A stretch of DNA of 64,000 nt from Littorina saxatilis (GCF_037325665.1 NC_090247.1:19305989-19369988); one strand, 5' to 3'; positions 12,214 through 23,158 are shown, counted from the stretch's first letter. The notes: generated by a model not told the origin, from the letters alone. Program-made: numbers and translations.

Positions 12214-12558
12214 CCATTGGATGAGACATGTCTCTCAACATCACAATAATCTTTGCTCTCATGTCCATTGGATGAGACATGTCTCTCAACATCACAATAA
12301 TCTTTACTCTCATGTCCATTGGATGAGACATGTCTCTCAACATCACAATAATCTTTACTCTCATGTCCATTGGATGAGACATGTCTCTTAACATCACAAT
12401 AATCTTTACTCTCATGTCCATTGGATGAGACATGTCTCTCAACATCACAATAATCTTTACTCTCATGTCCATTGGATGAGACATGTCTCTCAACATCACA
12501 ATAATCTTTGCTCTCATGTCCATTGGATGAGACATGTCTCTCAAAATCACAATAATCA
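12214..12558. repeat. 51-bp minisatellite, about 6.8 copies
   Basis: The unit starts CCATTGGATGAGACATGTC and has an exact 51-bp period. Because 51 is divisible by three, the minus strand stays open as a 17-aa repeat (RDMSHPMDMR core); this is explained by the period and is not evidence of a gene. Confidence 0.95.
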
Positions 12559-13673
12559 CAATTTTGATGAGCGGAATGTATCGATGGTAATCGGAGTTAC
12601 GTGTTTTGGGGTGGGTTTTTTCAACCGTAAAATAATAGGGTCAAAACGTGACGGTTGGCACCACTAATGCTGCTTGCTTACTTCATTTTGAAAAAGTTTT
12701 GATGACAGCTTTATTGTGAACGTTTCCACTTATCTCAGCGAAGTTCATTCACTGTCAATTTGTGAAAATACATATAACAGAAAAGGACCATTGCATTGGG
12801 GATCACCACCTCCCAGCTTCTTCAGTTAACTCTCTCAGCCCTGCTATTCGCTGGTTATTACTTCCCCTTGTTCCTGCCTATCTTAGTAATAAATATACCC
12901 TTCATTCCTGGGTTCTTCAAGAAATTTGCTCAAGAAATAGGATGCGTCGGTTTAACACACATATGTGTAGAAACAAAGAATCAAGGTACGACAAACTATA
13001 TATTGATGTAAAGGTCATTGAACAAAGAAGCTCTGTGTCATGTTTTTAATGCCATTGTCGCAAACAGGGGGACATACAGGTGTTGTGTATGTGACAATTA
13101 CTGTCAGGGTGACAAACACACAAACCAGGCACTCTCCACACACCGACAACACGCTAAAGATCCTGAAACATGCTTGTGTACTTACAGTTTGATGATCACA
13201 TTAACCCAGACCAAGTATATCCAAAGAATGTCTATTGTCTCACCCACTTTAAGTCACAGAGTTCTCAGGTAAATTTGTGTTCATAGTCAAGAGGTATCAG
13301 CTGTAAGCACAAGCTCGTTTCCTGAATGAACAACCCAAAATGTTACTAATCCTGCTTAAAAAAACACATCTACTTCAAGACGATGTACTGCACATTATAC
13401 AGACCACCAAATATAAGTAATCACACACTGATGACAGGTGTCTTTTTGTCTCAGGTAATTAACCTGTGTAAAACGTGAAGAGTTGAAAAACAAATGTGCA
13501 TTTTCATCTTCTAGCTTATCACCACAGTCACCGTCATTTACTAACACATTTGCAAGCTCTGCTCTCTCCTCCTTTAGTTAACAAAGATCAGCATGATTAT
13601 CGTCAACGCTATCCTCTGAAAACGTATCATTGTCACTGTGTGTCTCACCCTCTGCCAACTTTACAACTATACA
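12559..13673. other. No gene recognised
   Basis: Unique-looking sequence with only chance-length open frames and no recognisable repeat. Confidence 0.5.
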
Positions 13674-13686
13674 GTACACAACCAAC

Positions 13687-14105
13687 TTTCTTTCTTTCTT
13701 TCTTTATTTGGTGTTTAACGTCGTTTTCAACCATTCAAGGTTATATCGCGACGGGGAAAGGGGGGAGATGGGATAGGGGAAAGGGGGGAGATGGGATAGA
13801 GCCACTTGTTAATTGTTTCTTGTTCACAAAAGCACTAATCAAAAAATTGCTCCAGGGGCTTGCAACGTAGTACAATATATGACCTTACTGGGAGAATGCA
13901 AGTTTCCAGAACAAAGGACTTAACATTTCTTACATACTGCTTGACTAAAATCTTTACAAACATTGACTATATTCTATACAAGAAACACTTAACAAGGGTA
14001 AAAGGAGAAACAGAACCGTTAGTCGCCTCTTACGACATGCTGGGTAGCATCGGGTAAATTCTTTCTCGTCCCAACCAATATGGGACTCCCCATAACCCGC
14101 GGGGG
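13687..14105 (-). mobile_element. SINE-like retroposon with (AAAG)n tail, near full length
   Basis: On the minus strand it runs from a CCGCGGGTTA head to GTTGAAAACGACGTTAAAC and an (AAAG)n tail, flanked by a near-exact TACACAACCAACT duplication. Other copies are at 33147-33569, 42546-42968, 47180-47324, 47940-48268 and 49714-50078. A conserved 65-aa frame recurs in these copies but is strand-inconsistent with any known protein. Confidence 0.8.
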
Positions 14106-14367
14106 GTACACACAACCAACTGGTCAGCACCTTTCATTTCTTCTTCTAACCCCATGTCTGCAAGCGGAAATGACTTATTAGGTGCCAGACACTTTCCCAC
14201 AACCAGTCACATACCAAGAGATGTTTATCACAACATTCCCAGTCCAGCTTGCAGTGGGAGAGGTCAGTGAAGCAAGGCCCATGTGACAGAGATACCGTTA
14301 TAACCGCTGTAGCGGTGGGCAGGAAGGAACGGAGCTGTGTTTACTCCCCCGCTCAGGCGGTGGTCAG

Positions 14368-14398
14368 GAATGAAAGGGGGGGGGGGGGGGGGGGGGGA
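14368..14398. repeat. (G)n tract
   Basis: A run of about 30 G. One of many long G/C homopolymers in the window, mostly inside MITEs and retroposons. Confidence 0.9.
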
Positions 14399-14458
14399 TT
14401 TCATAACCGCTGTAGAGGTTTGCCGGGATGAAAGAGTTAACATACTTATTGCGCACTC

Positions 14459-14668
14459 TCAAAATTCCTTGCATTCTGCTGTATAATATCTTCTCACAAT
14501 TAATCCTAGTTGTTTTTCAAGTCTCAGAATAATGTGGTAATTATCTGGAGGCACCTGCTTGTTCGTGGACAGGGTAGGTACTCTTGGACGACCAGGGTAA
14601 GATGCTTGCAATGCCGCTCGGACATTCTGAGCCCTGGCTTTGGGACGCTCTCTGTTGTCTGTGTATTT
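14459..14668 (-). CDS. Possible exon or coding relic, unrecognised
   Basis: The minus strand shows a TGCAG acceptor at 14669-14670, then an open frame of about 69 codons rich in charged and Pro residues (KYTDNRERPKARAQNVRAAL at the start) to a stop. The composition is more protein-like than surrounding chance frames. I do not recognise the family and see no clean partner exon; frames just upstream (14738-14835) hold short open stretches with stops between them. It could be the last exon of an unseen gene, a gene relic or chance. Confidence 0.25.
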   Translation of the reverse strand, partial: KYTDNRERPKARAQNVRAALQASYPGRPRVPTLSTNKQVPPDNYHIILRLEKQLGLIVRRYYTAECKEF

Positions 14669-15514
14669 CTGCACCAGTAAAATGGCTGCTGGGGTCTGAT
14701 ATCAACGCAGAATATAAGCAGTGACCACCGAGGCTTTTTAGAACTGACTGAGATGCGGTTTGTGTCTACATTGTAGTCCATCCGACCCACACCGCTCATC
14801 GTCTGGCAAGCGTTCAGGAGCAGAAGCTGGCTCACAGTTCTGTGGTATTTCTCCCGTGTCTGTGGGATTCATCCCTAAGCATGCTAACCACTGGATGAAG
14901 CATTTACTGTCTGCAGAAAGTATAGACGTCTTGGGGAAAGAAAGGAGCAAAAAACCCGATCACACTGTCATAAAAACGGGACGCTTGGTTAAGCAAAGAC
15001 ACACACCCACAAAGGGTTTTTTTATGATAAAAGCAAGAAAATCCCTTTTGCATTATGTTATTATCAACACTATTTATAGTTTTGGAGGTGACCGTTATTT
15101 GCACTCATCAAACACCCTAAAATTGGCAAATTACGTACCACCTCTGCTAAGTTAAGATACAGAAAGCACCAAAACTAACTGGTTGTATATTGTGGTTACG
15201 GCCTCCCTAGTCCAATTCAAAACAGAAATCTGAACTATCACCTCAATGTTTATCCAGCAGCCGATTTTAAAGCCTCACTCACCCTCAAATGAGGTTTACA
15301 GAATGATGAAATCATTCACAAAATAAGCAGTTCAAACCTTATGGAACACACTTGCAATAGCATTTAACAGCATTGAATGACACAGTTGGTTTGAATGGCT
15401 ATTTAGCATACGTAAACCACACACCAGGTTTTCGTGTTTTATTCAACACCTGAGCCATCGTGGACCCGTGTGACCCGCTTTCCTTTTTGGCTCACGTAAG
15501 TGTAGCCTATGCGA
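14669..15514. other. No gene recognised
   Basis: No homology or repeat could be assigned beyond short chance frames. Confidence 0.4.
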
Positions 15515-15756
15515 TGCTAAACTTTGTCTGTCTGTGCGTGCGTGTGTGCGTGTGTGCGTGCGTGTGTGATAGAAACTTTAACATTTCCGAGTCTATGGAT
15601 AAAGTTCGCATAAGAAGATTACGTCTCGGTCAAAAGTGTTTGACGTCAATTAATGCATCACTGATGACGTCATGCCTCCCTGTAGTCTTTCTCTCTCGCG
15701 CGGTGTGTGTGTTCATTTTGTGCACATGTGTTATTGTTACTGTTTGTGTATGTGAA

Positions 15757-15809
<53 letters not shown>

Positions 15810-15872
15810 TGTGTGTGTGTGTGTGCGCGTGTGTGTGTGTGTAAGAAAGAGAGACTGAGAGAGAGAGTGTGT

Positions 15873-15922
<50 letters not shown>

Positions 15923-16105
15923 ATGAGTTTGTGTGTATGTTTGTGTGTGTATGTGTGTTTGTTTGTAAAGGTGTGTGTGTCCGTCTGTCTATGTGCGTAT
16001 GAGTGTGTGTTTTGTATACATGTATGACGGAGTGATTGAGTTTGTGTTACTGTTTGTCGATTTCTGACGGGAGCCTTGAAGGCTTCGCCTCTTGTTTTTT
16101 TACAA
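15515..16105. repeat. (GT)n microsatellite with a shared flank
   Basis: Long compound (GT)n/(GTCT)n tract from about 15760 to 15930. The segment at 16022-16105 (complement of ACAAGAGGCGAAGCCTTCAA) recurs in opposite orientation beside the (AC)n at 27016-27086, so the microsatellite is part of a dispersed repeat. Confidence 0.75.
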
Positions 16106-16476
16106 TTTAGTCGTCCAATGTTCAGGGTGAATTTTCTATCGGTGTTTTACGACGAAGAAATGTCATGGATGCGAGGTTGTTGTTGTCGGTGTCGGTGATG
16201 ATGGTGGCGGATGTCGTGGTGGAGGAGATGATGATGTTGTCGTTGTTGTCGAAGAGCAGCAGGTTGTAAAGGCAGGTAATGATTAGTCTTTGAATGCGAA
16301 AGAAACGATGTTGATGTTTAAGTCGATGTAGATATTGTTGTTGCTGTTGTAGATGATGTAGTTGTCGTTATCGTAGAGTTATGGTGTAGATGTTGTTGTA
16401 CGTGGCGGGGCGGTAAAGTGGAGACAGGTGTTGGTGATGGCGGTGACGAGAAGTGGGTGTCACTCAGTGTCGAAGT

Positions 16477-16997
16477 CTATCTGAGAACATCCTTTACCCA
16501 GATCACCTGGGCCGTGGATCGCGACACGGATCTCAGGCGGCCGGTAATGTCAGCATCATTAACATGAAACCCACCAAACACACCACCACCAGTCGAACTA
16601 GCCACAGCTTGCGCACCATACCACGCACCATGATCACCATGCTTAGCACCATCATCATAGTCCAGGTAGACGACGATGTGTCTCTCCAAGCCCCACACTG
16701 TGTTCTCATTGGCCACCGTCACCGCCTCGTCTGGACCCCTACCTGCCGCTCTCTGTCCATCTGCCGCTCTCTGTTCACCTCTGGGAGCAGACGACATTTC
16801 CGCCAGTTCTCTAACGGCCGCTGTGTCGTCATGAGCCACCTTACGGGTGGGGACGCCGCGCGACTCAAGGCCCCGGATGAAGGGTGCTGGTGACTTATCG
16901 TCAGCATACGAGTCACAGTTCATGGGATCACTACCCAGCACAAAGACGTCACTGAAGGAGAGGCCGCCCTGCCCGTGGGGAGCGTGGTCATGGCAAC
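16477..16997 (-). CDS. SF1 helicase-like gene, last exon (C-terminal domain)
   Basis: This is the last of three phase-compatible minus-strand exons. It follows an acceptor (TTTCAG) at 16998-16999 and ends at a TAG at 16477-16479. The encoded part (about 173 residues) contains SDVFVLGSDP, then GLESRGVP, then a GLERHIVVYLD motif, and ends with RLRSVSRSTAQVIWV. The latter two resemble the late helicase motifs of UvrD/Rep-type superfamily 1 enzymes (motifs V and VI); this is a family-level judgement from motif pattern. The exon begins with GT, completing the G left by the exon at 20194-20567. The substrate is unknown. Confidence 0.6.
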
Positions 16998-17044
16998 CTG
17001 AAACATCACACACAACGTCAACATCTGTCATCACATCGTCCTTG

Positions 17045-17645
17045 TGTAAAAGACATCATTCGCGACGACGCAACAACGACGACAACAACAATGACGACGA
17101 CAACGACAACAACAACGACGAAGACGTCATGTCAATCAGCAACAACAACAAGATGACGACGACGCCATCACCACCAGCAACAACAACAACAACAACAACA
17201 TCAGAAACAATAACAACGACGGCGACCTCTGTCTGACAACCGACACGGTTGGCCTAGTGGTACGGCGTCCGCCCAGTGATTGGGAGGTCGTGGGTTCGAA
17301 CCCCGGCCGGGTCATACCTAAGACTTTAAAATTGGCAATCTAGTGGCTGCTCCGCCTGGCGTCTGGCATTATGGGGTAAGTGCTAGGACTGGTTGGTCCG
17401 GTGTCAGAATAATGTGACTGGGTGAGACATGAAGCCTGTGCTGCGACTTATGCCTTGTGTGTGGCGCACGTTATATGTCAAAGCAGCACCGCCCTGATAT
17501 GGCCCTTCGTGGTCGGCTGAGCGTTAAGCAAACAAACAAACAAACAAACAAACTCTGTCTGACATCCACTCCACCACCGGTTGCAGCAACACGTGGGACT
17601 GCAACTACATCAGCAGCACCACAACCACCTGACAATGGTTACAAG
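17045..17645. repeat. AAC/GAC-rich intron block, interrupted by a SINE
   Basis: (GACAAC)n-like sequence at 17045-17226 continues after the SINE at 17565-17645 (CACCACCGGTTGCAGCAACA). The whole block is homologous to 20605-20870 in the next intron of the same gene. Confidence 0.75.
17239..17552 (+). mobile_element. tRNA-derived SINE, complete, (CAAA)n tail
   Basis: tRNA-like head with an A-box (TGGCCTAGTGGT) and B-box (GGTTCGAACCC), a body, the conserved tail GATATGGCCC...GTTAAGC and a (CAAA)n end. A perfect 12-bp duplication, CTCTGTCTGACA, flanks it at 17227-17238 and 17553-17564. A second copy lies at 31348-31668 on the minus strand. Confidence 0.9.
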
Positions 17646-17661
17646 AAAAAGGTGTATATTA

Positions 17662-17880
17662 GGCCCAAAAAAAATAGGTCTGTTTACGGTAACATAGGCC
17701 AAGAAAATAGGGTCGGTAGGTCGGGATTTTTTTTTCCCAAAAAACCATATTTTTACGTTATTTTGCAAAAAAAACCAAAAGATTTTTTTTTCTTTCCCAA
17801 ATGCCAAAAAAAAGTCTAGGATCGCGCGAAAAAAATAGGGTCGGTCGGGTTACCGTAAACAGACCTATTTTTTTTTGGCC
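17662..17880. mobile_element. TTA-flanked MITE (PIF/Harbinger-like)
   Basis: 219 bp with inverted ends starting GGCCaAAAAAAAATAGGTCTG-like (the left copy has an extra C) and containing TGTTTACGGTAAC. TTA is duplicated at 17659-17661 and 17881-17883. A 3-bp TTA/TAA target is known for PIF/Harbinger; no coding is present. Confidence 0.75.
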
Positions 17881-17883
17881 TTA

Positions 17884-18030
17884 TGGAAGACGAAAAGGGT
17901 CAAATGATCGAGCAAAAGGATCGTGCAAAAGGATCGATCCTTTCGCGTTTGACCCTTTCCGCCCGACGCGCGGAAAGGGTCAAATGATCGATCAAAAGGA
18001 TCGATCCTTTTACACGATACTTTTGAACGA
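17884..18030. repeat. AAAGGATCGATCCTTT palindromic repeats
   Basis: The phrases AAGGGTCAAATGATCG and AAAGGATCGATCCTTT recur two to four times in direct and inverted arrangement. This could be the end of another small element; no boundaries were found. Confidence 0.5.
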
Positions 18031-18442
18031 GCAGTTTCATCGCGCTGTTTCGGAAAATCATGGAACGGATTAGCACAAAGAACGAATCTAGAAAGTAAAG
18101 TAAGTAGATTACGTGTTCTGGTGCGGCGTGAAGGAGCATGAAATATCAAGAGAAATAAACAAAAAATTCTTCTTGTTTTAGCGAGTACATTTAGGGGTGT
18201 GTAGTTAAAATTACTGTGTGAAAAGTGTTTGGCGCGAAGCGTTCGTCTGCAACAGATCTAGATGTGCCACTTTCAGCACGTGTACAGGAACGTGTACGGG
18301 TAACGTCATCAAATCTAGTTTTTACGTCACGCGTTTGAGCCGAGATCTGCAGTCTTGGTAAACAACGTATGATTTGGAACATTGGGAAAAAAAGCGAGTC
18401 ACGGGTGACGGAATATCTACACGTACACGTACAGGTCTTTGC

Positions 18443-18673
18443 CACAGGAGCTTGTATCCAACCACCGGTCGATAATTATTTACTCCTGCATGCTTATTAT
18501 TTACTGCTGCATGCTTACCTTACTAGTACTACTATTTATTTTGCTGCTGCATGCTTACTCTTACTACTACTATTTATAATAAATAGTAGTAGTGAGGGTA
18601 AGCATGCAGCAGTAAATAATAAGCATGCAGGAGTAAATAGTTATCGACCGGTGGTTGGATACAAGCTCCTGTG
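18443..18673. mobile_element. hAT-like hairpin MITE, 8-bp target duplication
   Basis: Nearly perfect inverted ends (CACAGGAGCTTGTATCCAAC) flanked by a perfect 8-bp GTCTTTGC at 18435-18442 and 18674-18681. Almost the whole 231 bp folds on itself, with GCATGCTTA and TAGTAGTA tracts mirrored about a central TATTTATAATAAATA. An 8-bp duplication and CA-starting ends fit hAT. Confidence 0.85.
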
Positions 18674-19026
18674 GTCTTTGCTACACGTTCGATCATCTAG
18701 AACACTGGACGCACGTATACGCGAACTGAACTCTGAAGTCAGATTGCCACCAAAATGTGAACTCCAGACTGTGTGCCGGTAAAATTCTGGTTCCACTTTT
18801 TGTCGGCACCGGATCCAGTAACCGTTAGGCTTTTTTCTCTTTTTTCACTTTTGGCAGCGTTCACTCTAAATTTGCCGCCTAAAACGGACTGTTTCTGTCT
18901 ACAGCCAAAGCTTTTACCAAACAGAAATGGCTATATATGACAGCTAATACCGTATTTGTTACATTTTAGCAGTGTTGACCCCGAGTTTCTACTGCAAACA
19001 AAAAATAATAGCAAAATATCAAAGTA

Positions 19027-19602
19027 TGTGCGAGTCCCCTAATATGGACCACCTTCAACAAATCGAAGAAAATAAAAGCTAAAGGCTATTTTCATTAATT
19101 CATAAAGAAGCTTGCTGGTAATAACCTATAACTAGCCATCGAGATTTTAAAAAAAGTGCAACGAAAAGTCTTCTTTTCGTGGAAGTTGATAATTTCACTT
19201 ATTTTCACTCTGTTTTTGATAAGCTTCTTTAGTTTCCTGGTGTGCTTCAAATAATGCTCTCATCAACCCGAAACAGATAAATCTAGAGCATATTTTAATT
19301 AGGCTGACTTGTACACTAATTTGTATCATGTTATTTTGAAATATAGGGGACTTTTTACAGTGATTCGTGAAGGCCGCTTCACTGGTCCATATTAGGCGCC
19401 CAGGCTCCTAATATGGACCCTTTGTGATTTTTTCTGTATTTAATTTTTGCTGAATGTGTATCAAAGCTATTTTACTCTAATTAGGCCTAACGGTTCACCT
19501 AAGAAAGAAGGACTACCAAACACAAAATGAAACTTCTTTGCACGAAAACAAGCTAGTTATCAGCAATAAACAAAAAGTGGTCCATATTAGGGGCCCTTCC
19601 CC
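19027..19602. mobile_element. TA-flanked MITE with GGGGAAGGG end and TAATATGGACC motif
   Basis: The right end reads as the complement of GGGGAAGGGCCCCTAATATG, followed by TA (19603-19604). The left end is degenerate in its first nine bases but exact from CCCCTAATATGGACCAC, preceded by TA at 19025-19026. The motif CCTAATATGGACC occurs four times: at both ends and as an inverted pair near 19384-19418. No transposase. Same terminal theme as 7002-7972 and 23203-30289. Confidence 0.75.
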
Positions 19603-19689
19603 TACCTTTAATTCCTGAGTTTTGTTTTTATGTATCAATTATAACATGACATCACAATGTTCTACAAGGACCAGACTGGCGCACTTCTT

Positions 19690-19728
19690 GTTTTGTTAGA
19701 CATACAGAGAGACAGACAGAGAGACACC

Positions 19729-19764
<36 letters not shown>

Positions 19765-20005
19765 CAGAGAGACAGACACACATACTGGCAGGCACGGTAC
19801 ATAGTCGTACACACAGACATTCACGTTGGCAGACGGGTATGCAGGCGTACAGGTATACTGACAGAAAGACGGACAAACTGACAGAGAGGCAAATAGACAG
19901 ATAGGACGAAGTACCGTCATAACTATTGACAGACTGACAGATGGACAGACACACTGGCACACAAAGACACAGACAGACAGACACTCAGACAGACAGACGA
20001 GTCAA

Positions 20006-20036
<31 letters not shown>

Positions 20037-20185
20037 AACAAGCAGACAGAAAGGCAGACAGGCAAACAGGCAGATAGACAGACAGACAAACAAACAGACA
20101 GACAGACAGGCAGGCAGCCAGCCAGCCAGCCAGCCCAATAGACAGACAGACAGACAGACAGGCAGACAGAGAGACAGCTACAGGT
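19690..20185. repeat. Degenerate (CAGA)n / (CAGC)n tract
   Basis: About 500 bp of CAGACAGA-type and GCCAGCCAGCC repeats in an intron of the helicase-like gene. Cys/Leu/Ser-rich frames on the minus strand are artefacts. The tract ends within 10 bp of the exon donor at 20192-20193. Confidence 0.9.
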
Positions 20186-20193
20186 GAACTGAC

Positions 20194-20567
20194 CAACACG
20201 CAGGCTGGTGAGAATGTCGGCCACCATCACCCCGCATTTCTTACACCGCCATGGACCGCCACCCTCATGTCCCTCCTGATTGTCACTGTAACCTGGCTTG
20301 CTGTAGACATGACCAACCGTTATAACGGGTGGCCCGTCAGAGGGCGGGGCGACAGGCGGCGCGGTGTATGCCGGGACCTTTCCTTGCTTTATATCATTAG
20401 CCCGCTCCACCTCTCTCACCACACTGGGTGGCGACCTCAGGGGCTGCGTCAGGTGGCGCACATAACGCTCCATGTCATCAGGTACCTTCACCTTGACACC
20501 GGCCGCCCACATGCTAACCGTTATGTGCCGTTGTTTTAACAACGTGTAGATCTCTGCCATGACCTCA
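20194..20567 (-). CDS. SF1 helicase-like gene, middle exon
   Basis: The minus-strand exon lies between acceptor TTGCAG (20568-20569) and donor GTCAGT. It encodes about 124 residues beginning EVMAEIYTLLKQRHITVSMW. The segment RHLTQPLRSPPSVVREVE resembles motif IV (LRSP...V) of UvrD-type helicases, and a CKKC pair follows near its end. Its first base completes the GG left by the exon at 21478-21992 (Gly), and its last G is completed by GT of the next exon (Gly), so all three exons join in phase. This supports a true spliced gene structure. Confidence 0.65.
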
Positions 20568-20604
20568 CTGCAACAAAACACACAGGTGTGTCAGTGTGTG
20601 TACA

Positions 20605-20870
20605 ACACTCCTTCAACACTCCGTTATCTTAACGCCCTGAACAACGACGACAACAACAACAACGTCACCGACAACTACCACGACAATTCCATATCCATTA
20701 TCAAAAACAATGACGACGACTCCATCACCACCAGCAACAACTACATCACAAACAACGATGATGGTGACCCCTGTCTGACTCCCACTTCACCACCGGCTGC
20801 AGCTACACGTGAACTGGGACTGCAACTACATCAGCAGCACCCCAACCACCTAAAAAAACAACTGTTATAA
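20605..20870. repeat. AAC-rich intron block homologous to 17045-17645
   Basis: Shares GACGACTCCATCACCACCAG-like text, CTGTCTGAC and GACTGCAACTACATCAGCAG with the block upstream of the last exon. Confidence 0.75.
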
Positions 20871-21226
20871 CAAAAAGTATAGTCTACAGGTGTCAAAAGA
20901 AATGACGCAACGATGCATAACGACATAACTCAAATGACGAAATTTTGCCTAACCATCCTTTAACTCATCCACATTTTCCAGTGGAAACACCAAGAAAGAA
21001 TGACGTTTCGAAAAGAGTCATGGCATCGCTAATCAGCATATGTTAGAGTAAGACTTGTTAAAGGCTACCATGACATCTAAATAAACAAAAACACCCCCCA
21101 AGTCATTACGTATTGAACAAATGAAAAATATTAAAGCAAAATAAAATGAAGTTTTGTTTTCTGAATAGTTCCGTCTAGTTTCTTGACCGTAAACATAAAT
21201 AACGGAGCTACAAGAAAGGTGCAATT

Positions 21227-21405
21227 AACATGTGGTACACGGTGACATTCACGTGACATTCCCACACGTGGTACAAGGTGACATTCACGTGACATGTACG
21301 TGACATTCCAATACGTGGTACTACGTGGTATTCACGTGAAAATCCAACACGTGGTACAACGTGACATTCACCTAACTTTCCAACATGTGGTATAACGTGA
21401 CATTT
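21227..21405. repeat. Tandem CACGTGGTAC / CACGTGACATTC repeats
   Basis: About five degenerate units of ACACGTGGTACAACGTGACA, each with a CACGTG palindrome, in an intron of the helicase-like gene. Confidence 0.8.
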
Positions 21406-21477
21406 CGACACACCTAGCTAGACACACAACACAGTGACAGAGGCAGTGTTAGACACAACGAAGAACATCATTCTCAC

Positions 21478-21992
21478 CCGTCCACCTCATCCGCCAGTAT
21501 GTGGATGTTTCCGCGTGCGTACGTGTCCGCATGTAGACACAAGGCGTCGAGTTCCTTCTGCCCTTTCTCTGTCCATTGCTTCCCCCGCCTGTCCCATCCC
21601 CCTGCCATGTTGATGAGCTGCACGCTGCCGGCTCCCTGTCCTACAGTCTCTTTTAACCGATGTCTCACCAGGTACGCAGCAGATCGGTACCATCGTCGCT
21701 TGTCTTAACAACAAAGACAGTACGGCAACCCTTCTTCACCCAGTAGGCACCCCTTACAATTAAAATACAACTTTTTCCAACTCCCGGACCGCCTATCAAG
21801 ATTGTAATGTCGTCTGTGTTGTCGGATGGCATCTCCTCCAGGATTTCAAACTGTTGCCGGAACAGTGCGAGCCGAGACATGGGTCTGCCATGTTCTTCTC
21901 CGACAGCCTGAACAAAATGGCCCTGGGTCCACAGCTGTAGCCTAGGCTCTTGATTCAGGTAGACGTATACCGTAGTCAGGGGTACCGAGAAC
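21478..21992 (-). CDS. SF1 helicase-like gene, Walker A/B exon with one frame discontinuity
   Basis: The minus-strand exon follows a TGCAG acceptor (21993-21994) and ends before donor GTGAGA. It encodes FSVPLTTVYVYL near the start, a Walker A motif (LIGGPGVGKS), then the strand VFVVKTS, and ends with HILADEVDG, a Walker B-like DE motif; together these are the ATPase core of a UvrD-like superfamily 1 helicase. The two halves lie in different frames: the Walker A frame ends shortly after VFVVKTS (near 21690) and the frame carrying the DE motif is open from about there. That amounts to a 1-nt shift in a gene whose exon phases otherwise agree. Either this is a recent pseudogene or the base call is wrong. 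Upstream exons were not identified. Confidence 0.6.
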
Positions 21993-22030
21993 CTGCAGTC
22001 ATAAATATCACACGCCCTGAAGTGTTCCGA

Positions 22031-22053
22031 ACACACACACACACACACACACG

Positions 22054-22092
<39 letters not shown>

Positions 22093-22152
22093 GAGAAAGA
22101 GAGAGACAGAGAGAGAGACAGAGAAAGACAGGGAGAGAGAGAGAGAGAGGGG
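22031..22152. repeat. (AC)n then (GA)n microsatellite
   Basis: A compound tract upstream of the Walker A/B exon acceptor on the minus strand, about 40 bp away. Confidence 0.95.
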
Positions 22153-22371
22153 ATATAGCCTACACTTTAACCATTGTGTGGGGGTAGGGGTGGGGTCCTT
22201 ATCCAACAGTAGGTACGTAATCTGAAACTTTAGCATTGTAAATTCATAGCTCACAATCCAGTGGCATTTATTTTACTTATCTTTTAAAACAAATCCCTGT
22301 AATAAAGCCAAAGTAATTTATCATGAAATAAATTGACGGATTGAGCTCCACACTTAAGCAGACTTCATTAA

Positions 22372-23158
22372 AGGCACAGTAAGCCTCCCGTAAACCATCA
22401 CAGATACTGTCAGGCTTTTACACACAGTACAAACACCCTTCCATTTGAACACTCACCGAACGGGAACATCCTAGGTGCCCTACGTAAAGAGCGAGCAATT
22501 TTCAAAGAATTAATTTTTCGGATTGAGACCATCTCAATCGGACCCATCCTGAACTCAGGTCAAAAATGAGTTACTTCCCTTCAGCTGGCGATAGTCGTGG
22601 AGCGATGATTGTGCGTTTTGGCGCTGGACCTAACTTTTAAAATATAAATAATAAATTGACAGCTTGTTACACAAACATTCTTAAATCATAACAGAATTAT
22701 TTTTTCATCAAGACAAGATCAGTACAATTCGAAGTTTTGAAAGTTTGAAAAAAGAAAAGCCCGGAAGCAGGGTCACGCAAGGTCGTGGTTTTCGTAGCAG
22801 ACGACGGTTTATAGGCAGTCAAAAGCCATCGCTCGAGTTCTTATGAACCACATTCGTTTGTTTCGTGAAAAGTCAGAGGTACATAATAACGTGCTATTGC
22901 AGATAAGCTCACAGCGAGCCGCATTCAAATTACAAACTGACGACTGCATTGTGAAAAGGGGAAACTGGATCACACGGATTCACGATGGCTCAGGGGTAAG
23001 ATAAACCTCGCAAAAAAAAATTCTTTGAAAATTGCTCACTCTTTACGTAGGGCACCTAGGATGTTCCCGTTTGGTGAGCGTTCAAATGGAAGGGTGTTTG
23101 TACTGTGTGTAAAAGCCTGACAGTATCTGTGATGGTTTACGGGAGGCTTACTGTGCCT
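22372..23158. mobile_element. TTAA-flanked element with about 150-bp inverted ends
   Basis: The ends begin AGGCACAGTAAGCCTCCCG, are inverted copies over roughly 150 bp (including CCTAGGTGCCCTACGTAAAG), and are flanked by TTAA at 22368-22371 and 23159-23162. The 787 bp holds no coding. Same target class as 8544-10073 but a different family. Confidence 0.85.

Noticed and set aside
12214-12558. CRISPR-like array
   Set aside because: No alternating conserved repeat and unique spacer; units are whole-unit copies in a eukaryotic minisatellite. The 62809-63988 array was rejected as CRISPR for the same reason: its linkers are only three recurring types.
12209-12559. 116-aa frame with 17-aa repeats
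   Set aside because: A 51-bp unit cannot change frame, so an open repeat frame is expected without selection; no start context or flanking coding.
13860-14057. Conserved 65-aa frame (MQRSTIYDLTGRMQVS...) found in several places
   Set aside because: It recurs because it lies inside the (AAAG)n-tailed retroposon; it is short, not on the retroposon's own strand, and truncated in several copies.
17246-17312. tRNA gene
   Set aside because: A and B boxes are present, but the sequence continues into a SINE body and tail with target duplications, so it is a SINE head.
19652-20202. Long Cys/Leu/Ser-rich frames
   Set aside because: Artefacts of the CAGA/CAGC simple repeat; only the part from 20194 upward belongs to a real exon.
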